Positions 13,615 to 20,163 of a DNA stretch of 20,163 bases are shown here, piece by piece. The notes under the pieces were generated by a model, which searched no databases, was not told the origin of the DNA, and saw nothing but the letters and a program-made list of their open reading frames with translations. The position numbers and the translations under genes are program-made. The stretch is from Acidimicrobiales bacterium. Its GTDB lineage: Bacteria; Actinomycetota; Acidimicrobiia; Acidimicrobiales; Palsa-688. Where the stretch lies: NCBI GenBank assembly GCA_019241495.1, contig JAFAWZ010000318.1, positions 1 through 20,163 of the forward strand, in the 5' to 3' direction. Position 1 is the stretch's first letter. Every line of letters starts with the position of its first letter.

Positions 13615-14478
13615 GTGGCTCTGCAAACGATCGAGCATGTCGCGGCCTGGCGCCAGACTCTCGACGCGCGCCGAGCCGCGGGCCAGCGGGTCGGCTTGGT
13701 TCCCACCATGGGAGCTCTTCACGCCGGGCACATGTCGTTGATCCGCCGGGCGGCCGGCGACTGCGACGTGGTGGCGGTCACCGACTATGTCAACCCCCTA
13801 CAGTTCGGCCCCACCGAGGACCTGGCGTCTTACCCCCGCGACATCGAACGCGATGGCCGGATCGCCGCCGAGGCAGGTGCGGAGCTCCTCTTTGCCCCTC
13901 CTCCGGGTGAGATGTGGCCCAAACCGCCGATGACCAGCGTGCAGGTGAGCGGACTGTCCGAACCGATGGAGGGGGCATCGAGGCCCGGTCATTTCGACGG
14001 CGTGGCCACCATCGTGGCCAAGCTGCTGGCTCTGAGCGGACCGTGCTGGGCCTACTTCGGGGAGAAGGACTTCCAACAGCTGGCCGTGATCCGCCAGATG
14101 GTCTCCGACCTGTCCCTTCCCGTAGCCGTGATGGGCTGCCCGGTGGTGCGCGACGCCGACGGGCTGGCCCTCTCGAGCCGCAACGCCTATCTGAACCAGA
14201 CCGAGCGGGCGCTCGCGCCCAACCTCTACTACGCCTTGCTCGCCGGTAAGCGGGCGGTGGAGGACGACGGCGAGACCGATCCCGGCGCGGTCACCGATGC
14301 CATGGCGGTTTCCCTGGAGAAACACCCCGAATTCGGGCTCGACTACGCAGCCGTGGTTGATCCGCTGGACCTGACCCGCCCCGTCCGGATCCACGGCGAG
14401 GTTCGGCTGTGCATCGCGGCCCGGCTCGGACGGGCCCGCCTAATAGACAACGTCCCTGCCACCCCTCCTGACAACTGA
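13615..14478 (+). CDS. panC: Pantothenate synthetase (pantoate-beta-alanine ligase)
   Basis: A 287-residue enzyme that condenses pantoate and beta-alanine using ATP to make pantothenate. The nucleotidyltransferase fold is shown by VGLVPTMGALHAGHMSLIRR with its HxGH motif (residues 24-43 or so), YVNPLQFGPTEDLASYPRD, the loop ASRPGHFDGVATIVAKL, YFGEKDFQQLAVIRQM and LALSSRNAYL, all typical. GTG 13615 has GAGAGG five bases upstream, one of the better ribosome sites in this operon. In many actinobacteria a DUF3180 gene and a Rossmann-type gene lie between folK and panC; here only 59 bp do. The next gene, panD, supplies its beta-alanine. Confidence 0.97.
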   Translation: MALQTIEHVAAWRQTLDARRAAGQRVGLVPTMGALHAGHMSLIRRAAGDCDVVAVTDYVNPLQFGPTEDLASYPRDIERDGRIAAEAGAELLFAPPPGEMWPKPPMTSVQVSGLSEPMEGASRPGHFDGVATIVAKLLALSGPCWAYFGEKDFQQLAVIRQMVSDLSLPVAVMGCPVVRDADGLALSSRNAYLNQTERALAPNLYYALLAGKRAVEDDGETDPGAVTDAMAVSLEKHPEFGLDYAAVVDPLDLTRPVRIHGEVRLCIAARLGRARLIDNVPATPPDN

Positions 14479-14487
14479 GGAGACAAC

Positions 14488-14859
14488 ATGCGCCGCCGCA
14501 TGATGAAATCGAAGATCCACCGAGCGACTGTCACCGAGGCAGACCTGAACTACATCGGGTCGATCAGCCTCGACCCGGACCTCATGGCCGCTGCCGACAT
14601 CCTCGAGCACGAGCAGGTGGCGGTGCTCGACATAGACAACGGGAACCGGTTCGAGACCTACGCCATCACCGGCCAGCCCGGTCAGGTGTGCCTCAACGGG
14701 GCCGCCGCCCGGCTGGTCCACGTAGGTGACAAGGTCATCATCATCACTTACGCCGACTACGAGCAGGCCGAGCTCGACGGCTTCGATCCGACCGTCGTAC
14801 ATGTCGACCAGTGGAACCGCCAGGTCGAGAAGATCACAACGGGGAAAGTTGAGCCCTGA
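14488..14859 (+). CDS. panD: Aspartate 1-decarboxylase (pyruvoyl-dependent)
   Basis: A 123-residue proenzyme that makes beta-alanine from aspartate for panC. It must cleave itself between Gly24 and Ser25 in LNYIGSISLD to form the pyruvoyl cofactor; both residues are present at the usual positions. MMKSKIHRATVTEADLNY before the site and the later GQPGQVCLNGAAARLVHVGDKVIIITYADY are typical; Tyr22 and Thr after the site region agree with the family. ATG 14488 is preceded by GAGGAG with proper spacing, the strongest ribosome site in the operon. The 3' end overlaps the nadB start by 11 bp. Confidence 0.96.
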   Translation: MRRRMMKSKIHRATVTEADLNYIGSISLDPDLMAAADILEHEQVAVLDIDNGNRFETYAITGQPGQVCLNGAAARLVHVGDKVIIITYADYEQAELDGFDPTVVHVDQWNRQVEKITTGKVEP

Positions 14860-16456
14860 GCCCGATCTCGACCTGCTGATCATCGGCAGCGGGGTGGCCG
14901 GTCTGTCGGCTGCGGTCAGGGCGGCGTCGGCCGACCGGGGGATGCGAGTGGGTGTGCTCACCAAGGGTGAGCTGTCCGACTCGGCGACTCAGTGGGCCCA
15001 GGGCGGCGTGGCGGCCGTGCTCCATCACAGCGAAGCGGAAGGCCGCCACGGCGGGGGTCCTGGGGACTCTCTCGAGCTGCACGCCACGGACACCATGCGA
15101 GCCGGGGCGGGGCTGTGCGATCCGGCCGCGGTCGACATCCTCGTCTCGGAGGGCCCGAAGCGGGTCCGGGAGCTGGCCGAGCTCGGGGCGGTGTTCGACC
15201 GCACCCACGCTGGCAAGCTGGAGCTCGGCCGTGAGGGCGGTCATTCCACGGCCCGGGTCGTTCACGCCGGTGGAGCCGCCACCGGCGCCGAGGTGGAGCG
15301 GGCGCTGGTCGAGGCGGCCCGTTCCTCGGCGGCTCGGATATGGGAGAGCTGGTTCGCTGCCGACTTGGTCGTCGAAGGCGGGCGCTGCCGCGGGGTGAGG
15401 GCTGTAGACCCGACCGGCCGCACCGTCGAGCTGCGAGCCCGCCACACCCTCCTGGCTGCCGGCGGCTCCGGGCAGCTCTACTCGGTGACGACCAACCCGG
15501 CCCAGTGCACGGGCGATGGGGTGGCCATGGCATTGCGAGCCGGCGTCCCGGTGGCCGATGTCGAGTTCGTGCAGTTCCACCCCACCGCGCTCCACGGCCC
15601 GGCCGGGCGCGCCCCCAGGCCGTTGTTGAGCGAAGCTCTGCGCGGGGAGGGCGCCCTGCTGCGCGACGCCGCGGGGCAGCGTTTCGTCGACGAGCTGCAG
15701 CCCCGCGACGTCGTGGCAGCAGCGGTCGCCGCCCGCATCCGGGCGTCGGAGCTCGAGCACGTATGGCTCGACGTATCGGGTGTCGAGGACTTCGAGCGGC
15801 GCTTCCCGACCTTGACCGGGTCGGTGCGGGCCGCTGGGCTCGATCCGGTGCGTGAGTGGTTGCCCGTAGCCCCGGCCGCTCACTACATGTGCGGCGGGGT
15901 GCTGACCGACCTGGAGGGAGCCACGGCGCTCTCCGGGCTGTGGGCGGCCGGTGAAGTCGCATGCAGCGGCGTGCACGGCGCCAACCGGCTGGCATCGAAC
16001 TCCCTCCTCGACGGCATGGTGTTCGCGGCCCGCGCCGTCGAGGCCATGCTCTCGGACAAAGACGAGCCCGACCCGACCGGCGCCCTCGGCCCGCTCCTGG
16101 AGCGAGGCGGCGTCTCCCCAGGGGGAACCGCGCTCGTCAGGCTCTCAATGCCAACTCGTCCGGTTCGCCAGCCTGGTGACGAGACAGTCGACGCAGTCAA
16201 GGTGCGCGGTGCTCTTCAGCGGGCCATGACCGACGGGGCGGGTGTGGTCCGCACCGCTCGCTCCCTCGACGGAGCCAAGGCGGAGCTTGACCTGCTGGTG
16301 GCCCAAGGCTGGCCGGCCGGCGAGGAGGGCAACCTCGTGGAGCTCGCCTATGCCGTGATCGCGGCGGCGACCGCCCGCACCGAGAGCCGGGGGGGCCACC
16401 ACCGCGCGGACTACCCGCGCCACGATCCGGCTCTGGCCCACAGGTTCGTGTTTTGA
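14849..16456 (+). CDS. nadB: L-aspartate oxidase
   Basis: A 535-residue FAD enzyme that oxidises aspartate to iminoaspartate, the first step of de novo NAD synthesis. The FAD dinucleotide motif is LLIIGSGVAGLSAAVRA near residues 9-25. The flavin and substrate parts include SATQWAQGGVAAV, GREGGHSTARVVHAGGAATG, FVQFHPTAL, SEALRGEGALLRDAAGQRF, HYMCGGVLTD and AAGEVACSGVHGANRLASNSLLDG in pieces. The frame is open far upstream inside panD; TTG 14849, behind GGGGAAAG, is the only start that places the FAD strand at the N-terminus. It overlaps panD by 11 bp and nadC by TTGA. Like panD it consumes aspartate. Its normal partner, quinolinate synthase NadA, is not encoded in this window. Confidence 0.95.
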   Translation: MSPEPDLDLLIIGSGVAGLSAAVRAASADRGMRVGVLTKGELSDSATQWAQGGVAAVLHHSEAEGRHGGGPGDSLELHATDTMRAGAGLCDPAAVDILVSEGPKRVRELAELGAVFDRTHAGKLELGREGGHSTARVVHAGGAATGAEVERALVEAARSSAARIWESWFAADLVVEGGRCRGVRAVDPTGRTVELRARHTLLAAGGSGQLYSVTTNPAQCTGDGVAMALRAGVPVADVEFVQFHPTALHGPAGRAPRPLLSEALRGEGALLRDAAGQRFVDELQPRDVVAAAVAARIRASELEHVWLDVSGVEDFERRFPTLTGSVRAAGLDPVREWLPVAPAAHYMCGGVLTDLEGATALSGLWAAGEVACSGVHGANRLASNSLLDGMVFAARAVEAMLSDKDEPDPTGALGPLLERGGVSPGGTALVRLSMPTRPVRQPGDETVDAVKVRGALQRAMTDGAGVVRTARSLDGAKAELDLLVAQGWPAGEEGNLVELAYAVIAAATARTESRGGHHRADYPRHDPALAHRFVF

Positions 16457-17298
16457 GACCCACCTGGGTCGACCCACCCATATCGTCGGTCCGCGACGTG
16501 GTGGCTCGGGCCCTGGCCGAGGACCTCGGAGTGTTCGGCGACCTGACCGCCGGGCTGATCCCTCCGAAAGCCACCGTCACCGCCGCCATCAGATCCCGGG
16601 TCGGCGGCGTCCTGGCCGGGACGATGACTGCCCGCGCGACCTTCGAGGCCGTAGACGGGTCGGTGCGCGTCGGGTGGCTCGGCTCGGACGGCGATGCATT
16701 TGAGCCCGGGGGGCTCGTCGCCGAAGTGTCGGGGTCCCTGGTCTCGGTGCTGACCGCAGAGCGCACCGCCCTCAACCTCCTCGGCCATCTGTCCGGCGTG
16801 GCCACGTTGACCAGGCGCTTCGTCGATGCGGCCGCCGGTCGTTGCCAGATCCGTGACACGCGCAAGACCACCCCCGGCCTTCGAGCCCTCGAAAAGGCGG
16901 CCGTCCGGGCTGGCGGAGGGGTCAACCATCGGGGCTCCCTCTCCGACGGCATCCTTATCAAGGACAATCATCTGGCTGGCCTCACTGTCGGGGAGGCGGT
17001 GAGCGCGGCGCACGCGCGATGGCCCGGAGTGCCCTGCCAGGTTGAGTGCGACACCCTCGACCAGGTGAGGACAGCCCTGGAGGCGGGCGCCGGCATGGTC
17101 CTGTTGGACAACATGGACCCGCCTCAGGTGGCGAGCGCGGTCGCGCTGGTGGCGGGTCGGGCCTTGGTGGAGGTCTCGGGACGGGTGACCTTGGATACCG
17201 TCGGCGACTACGCCGCCGCCGGCCCCGACTTCATATCGGTCGGGGCGCTGACCCATTCCGCGCCCGTGCTCGACCTGGGATTGGACCTGGAGGCTTAA
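16453..17298 (+). CDS. nadC: Nicotinate-nucleotide pyrophosphorylase (quinolinate phosphoribosyltransferase)
   Basis: A 281-residue enzyme that converts quinolinate and PRPP to nicotinate mononucleotide. The N-terminal domain has ALAEDLGVFGDLTAG, typical of the family. The barrel has ERTALNLLGHLSGVATLT, RDTRKTTPGLRALEK, with the phosphate-binding Arg and Lys residues, KAAVRAGGGVNHRGSLSDG, ILIKDNHL, VECDTLDQV, MVLLDNM and VEVSGRV, then DFISVGALTHS near the end. The TTG at 16453 overlaps the nadB stop in TTGA; it gives the usual length and N-terminus. Its product is also the phosphoribosyl donor for CobT, which is encoded elsewhere in this window. coaX begins one base after its stop. Confidence 0.96.
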   Translation: MRPTWVDPPISSVRDVVARALAEDLGVFGDLTAGLIPPKATVTAAIRSRVGGVLAGTMTARATFEAVDGSVRVGWLGSDGDAFEPGGLVAEVSGSLVSVLTAERTALNLLGHLSGVATLTRRFVDAAAGRCQIRDTRKTTPGLRALEKAAVRAGGGVNHRGSLSDGILIKDNHLAGLTVGEAVSAAHARWPGVPCQVECDTLDQVRTALEAGAGMVLLDNMDPPQVASAVALVAGRALVEVSGRVTLDTVGDYAAAGPDFISVGALTHSAPVLDLGLDLEA

Positions 17299-17299
17299 G

Positions 17300-18091
17300 G
17301 TGCTGGTGGCCATCGACGTGGGGAACACCCAGACCGTCATCGGGCTGTTCGCGCCGGGCGAGGGGCCAGGAGGGAGCAGCCCTGAGCTGCTCTACCACTG
17401 GCGGATCGCCACGGTCGCATCCCGGACGGCGGACGAGCTGGCGCTGTTGCTGGACCAGTTGTTCGAGCTCCAGGGCCTGGACCCGGAGGAATCGATCAGC
17501 GGCATCGCGGTGGCCTCGGTCGTCCCGCGTCAGCGCACCGCCCTGCGGGAGATGACCCAGAAGTGGTTCAAAGTGGACACCGTCATCGTCGAGCCCGGAG
17601 TGCGGACCGGCATGCCCATCCTCTACGACAACCCGAAGGAGGTCGGCGCCGACCGCATCGCCGACGCGGTGGCCGCGTTCGAGCGTTACGGGGGCCCCAC
17701 GATCGTCGTCGACTTCGGTACCGCCACCACCTTCGAGGTCATATCCCCGAAAGGGGAGTACCTGGGCGGGGTGATCCTGCCCGGAATCGAGATATCCCTC
17801 GAGGCCCTGTTCAGCCGGGCCGCCCTCCTCCCAAGAGTGGAGCTGGTGGAGCCCCGCAACGTGCTGGCCAAGAACACCGTCGAGTCCATCCAGTCCGGGG
17901 TGATCTACGGTTTCGCGGCCCAGGTCGACGGCCTGTGCCGGCGCTTGGAGGACGAGCTCGGCCCGTGCTGCGTGGTCGCCACCGGAGGCCTGGCCGGGCT
18001 CATAGGCCCCCATTCGGCGGCCATCGAGTACCACGAGCCATGGCTGACCCTGGAAGGCCTGCGCATCATCTTCGGCCGGAACGAGAAATGA
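17300..18091 (+). CDS. coaX: Type III pantothenate kinase
   Basis: A 263-residue kinase of the ASKHA fold that phosphorylates pantothenate, the first step from pantothenate to CoA; it acts right after panC. Family signs are LVAIDVGNTQTVIGLF at the N-terminus with Asp6 and the phosphate loop, RTADELALLL, SVVPRQRTAL, YDNPKEVGADRIADAVAAF, VVDFGTATTFEVI, GGVILPGI and the closing VATGGLAGLI. GTG 17300 is used, one base after the nadC stop, with GGAGG in the end of nadC acting as the ribosome site. It ends in an ATGA overlap with lysS. Type III kinases are not inhibited by CoA and are common in actinobacteria. Confidence 0.97.
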   Translation: MLVAIDVGNTQTVIGLFAPGEGPGGSSPELLYHWRIATVASRTADELALLLDQLFELQGLDPEESISGIAVASVVPRQRTALREMTQKWFKVDTVIVEPGVRTGMPILYDNPKEVGADRIADAVAAFERYGGPTIVVDFGTATTFEVISPKGEYLGGVILPGIEISLEALFSRAALLPRVELVEPRNVLAKNTVESIQSGVIYGFAAQVDGLCRRLEDELGPCCVVATGGLAGLIGPHSAAIEYHEPWLTLEGLRIIFGRNEK

Positions 18092-19536
18092 CCGGGCCGC
18101 CGCCGTACCGTTACGAACCAGACGCCCGCGCTGCGGAGCTGGCCGAGCGGTTCGCCGATCTCCCCGCCCAGGGCGAGTCCGGGGTTACCGTGACCGTGGC
18201 GGGGCGCATGATGCTCCGGCGCGACATGGGCAAACTGGCCTTCGCCACCTTGCGGGACTCGTCAGGGGCTGTCCAGCTGTTCGCGGGGACGAAATGGACC
18301 GACGACTTCGACCGGTTTTCCCACCTGTCCATCGGCGACTGGATAGGCGCGACCGGAGAGGTGGTGCGCACCAAGACGGGCGAGCTGTCGGTAAAAGTGG
18401 AGCGCTGGGTGCTCCTCGCCGAGGCCCGGCTCAGCTTCGGGGACAAGCACAAGGGCATCTCCGATACCGACACCAGATACCGGCAGCGCTACGCCGACCT
18501 GTGGGCCAACGAGGAGTCCCGGGCCGCCTTGCTCCTCCGTAGCCGGCTCGTCTCCTGGACCCGCCGCTGGCTGGAGGATCGAGGTTTCGTGGAGGTCGAG
18601 ACGCCGATCTTCCATCCCGTCGCCGGGGGGGCGACGGCCCGGCCCTTCGTCACCCATCACAACGCCCTCGACATGGACCTCTACTTGAGGATCGCCCCCG
18701 AGCTCTATCTGAAACGGCTGGTGGTGGGAGGCTTCGAGCGGGTCTTCGAGATCGCCCGGGTGTTCCGCAACGAGGGCCTCTCCACCCGCCACAACCCCGA
18801 GTTCACCATGCTCGAGCTGTACCAGGCCTATGCCGACTACACCGACATGATGGAGATCACCGAATCACTGGTGGCCGAAGCAGCACAGGACCTGGTCGGC
18901 ACTACCGAGCTGACCTATGGGGGACGCCCTCTGTCCCTGGCCGTCCCGTGGAAACGGGCGACGATGACGTCGTTGATCGCGGAGCATGCCCATTTTTCCG
19001 TGGACCTCGACACCCCCCTGGAAGAGCTGCGCCGCCGGGCCGAGTCGGTGGGCGTCGAGGCCGAGCCGTCGTGGGGGCCGGGCAAGATCCTGCTCGAGAT
19101 CTACGAGAAGACCACCGAGGCCGAGCTGTGGGGCCCGGTCTTCGTTACCGACTACCCGAAAGAGGTGTCGCCCCTGGCCCGCGACCACCGCAGCCGACCG
19201 GGTTATGTCGAGCGGTTCGAGCCCATCGTCGCCGGCCGTGAGCTCGGCAACGCCTTCACCGAGTTGATCGACCCCGACGAGCAGCGCTCCCGTTTCGAGG
19301 CCCAGGCCCGCCACCGGGCCGCGGGCGACGTCGAAGCCATGGCGGTCGACGAGGACTACCTGCGGGCACTGGAGTACGGCCTGCCTCCCACCGGTGGTCT
19401 CGGGATCGGCATGGACCGCCTGGCCATGCTGCTGACCGGCGCCGAGGCGATCCGCGACGTCATCGCCTTCCCGACCCTCCGGCCCGAGCCGGGTCAGGCC
19501 GCTTACGAAGCGTCCAGCTCGTCGAAGAGCAAGTAA
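18088..19536 (+). CDS. lysS: Lysyl-tRNA synthetase, class II
   Basis: A 482-residue class IIb aminoacyl-tRNA synthetase. The N-terminal OB-fold that reads the anticodon spans about residues 25-125 (VTVAGRMMLRRDMGKLAFATLRD in part as GKLAFATLRD, and GDWIGATGEV). The catalytic core follows: motif 1 around FVEVETPIFHPVAGGATARPF, LYLRIAPELYLKRL, motif 2 FEIARVFRNEGLSTRHNPEF with its two Arg residues, and motif 3 GLGIGMDRLAMLLT near the end. ATG 18088 overlaps the coaX stop and gives the normal length; the open frame upstream of it is only a shadow of coaX. The last 34 bp overlap the end of the convergent prenyl synthase gene. The C-terminal Ser/Lys-rich tail is probably disordered. Confidence 0.97.
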   Translation: MTGPPPYRYEPDARAAELAERFADLPAQGESGVTVTVAGRMMLRRDMGKLAFATLRDSSGAVQLFAGTKWTDDFDRFSHLSIGDWIGATGEVVRTKTGELSVKVERWVLLAEARLSFGDKHKGISDTDTRYRQRYADLWANEESRAALLLRSRLVSWTRRWLEDRGFVEVETPIFHPVAGGATARPFVTHHNALDMDLYLRIAPELYLKRLVVGGFERVFEIARVFRNEGLSTRHNPEFTMLELYQAYADYTDMMEITESLVAEAAQDLVGTTELTYGGRPLSLAVPWKRATMTSLIAEHAHFSVDLDTPLEELRRRAESVGVEAEPSWGPGKILLEIYEKTTEAELWGPVFVTDYPKEVSPLARDHRSRPGYVERFEPIVAGRELGNAFTELIDPDEQRSRFEAQARHRAAGDVEAMAVDEDYLRALEYGLPPTGGLGIGMDRLAMLLTGAEAIRDVIAFPTLRPEPGQAAYEASSSSKSK

Positions 19537-20163
19537 GGGACCCGGGCCAGCACCGCGACTCGGTCGGGGACGGCCGTGGAGCCGTCGCGCAAGGGCTCCA
19601 GCGCGGCGTCGGCCCGAGCCGCCCACATCCGGCCCGTCTCGATGGAGGACCTGACCGCGTCGGTGGACAACACCAGGTCCCGGGCCTTCTCCCGGGCGGG
19701 AGGGTCGAGCGGGGCCCCCAACAAAGCAGTCAGGTCGCCGCCCACCCCCGGCACCTCGAGGGCGCGCAGGACCGGCAGGGTGTAGGTGCCCTCGACCATG
19801 TCGTGGCCGGCCGGCTTGCCCAGCTCGTCCTCGGTGCTCACCAGGTCCCGGATGTCGTCCCAGATCTGGAAGGCCATGCCGACCGAGTAGCCGTACTCGG
19901 TCAGCGCCTCCACGTGGGCCCACTGGGCCGCGGCGGTGATGCCCCCGATGCGGCCTGCGGTCGCCATCAGTGACGCCGTCTTCCCCCCGATCGACGAAAA
20001 GTAGGCTTCCTCGGTGCGGGCCGTGTCGAACGCGCTCCTGAGCTGACCGACCTCGCCCTCGCAGAGCCGGCCGATGGTGCGGGCCAGCAGCCCGGCCACC
20101 TCGGTGCCGAGCGACGCGGCGATCTCCGACGCTCGGGCAAGGAGGAAATCACCCGCCAAGATC
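19503..20163 (-). CDS. Polyprenyl diphosphate synthase (IspA/IdsA type), 5' end beyond window
   Basis: The last 220 codons of a trans-isoprenyl diphosphate synthase; the frame stays open to the window edge, where it reads ILAGDFLLARA, a well-known segment of these enzymes. GKTASLMATAGRIGG and the second Asp-rich motif FQIWDDIRDLV, followed by GKPAGHDMVEGTYTLPVL, are seen, so magnesium and diphosphate binding at the second site looks intact. The first Asp-rich motif would lie beyond the edge. Such enzymes build geranylgeranyl or longer chains for quinones, carotenoids and cell-wall lipid carriers; the chain length cannot be told from this part. Its stop (19503) lies inside lysS, giving a 34-bp tail-to-tail overlap. 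Confidence 0.92.
   Translation of the reverse strand, partial: ILAGDFLLARASEIAASLGTEVAGLLARTIGRLCEGEVGQLRSAFDTARTEEAYFSSIGGKTASLMATAGRIGGITAAAQWAHVEALTEYGYSVGMAFQIWDDIRDLVSTEDELGKPAGHDMVEGTYTLPVLRALEVPGVGGDLTALLGAPLDPPAREKARDLVLSTDAVRSSIETGRMWAARADAALEPLRDGSTAVPDRVAVLARVPYLLFDELDAS

Noticed and set aside
14834..15976. Minus-strand open frame (380 codons) opposite nadB
   Set aside because: Shadow of nadB in a GC-rich gene; composition of His, Arg, Gly and Gln is typical of reverse-frame translation.

Overview
This is a GC-rich window (by eye well above 60% G+C) from an actinobacterium. The evidence is the FtsH-folate-pantothenate-LysS gene order familiar from actinobacteria, an RsrA-type mycothiol-system anti-sigma factor next to a SigR/SigH-like ECF sigma factor, a DUF2342 (F420-associated) metalloprotease gene before tilS, and heavy use of GTG and TTG starts. 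An Acidimicrobiia-like lineage is a guess from overall feel; no rRNA or other marker confirms it.

Left part (1-4343): a truncated family III CoA-transferase gene and a glycerophosphodiester phosphodiesterase gene lie on the minus strand. Diverging from them is a single gene encoding BluB fused to CobT, which makes and activates the lower ligand of vitamin B12. It converges on gpsA. Between these two is a striking 132-bp nested inverted repeat that begins right at the cobT stop codon and is flanked by TGA on both sides.

Middle (4491-5989): an ECF sigma factor, its zinc-binding anti-sigma factor and a 62-residue Cys/His-rich protein form a small stress-response unit. A 311-bp gap follows. It holds short tandem and direct repeats, a promoter candidate and a branched stem-loop.

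Right part (5989-19536): a nearly gapless plus-strand operon of 15 genes in the order DUF2342 metalloprotease, tilS, hpt, ftsH, folE, folP, a phosphatase-like gene, folB, folK, panC, panD, nadB, nadC, coaX, lysS. Many neighbours overlap by 4 bp (GTGA, ATGA or TTGA). The set joins folate, pantothenate/CoA and NAD synthesis with tRNA modification, purine salvage, membrane proteolysis and lysyl-tRNA charging. nadA and panB are not here. A polyprenyl diphosphate synthase gene enters from the right edge on the minus strand and overlaps the 3' end of lysS.

Most of the window is housekeeping. The points most worth a second look are the protein between folP and folB, which keeps a tyrosine-phosphatase fold signature but has Gln in place of the catalytic Cys; the inverted-repeat element; and the small zinc-finger-like protein in the sigma/anti-sigma unit. 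No tRNA, rRNA, CRISPR array or intact insertion sequence was seen.
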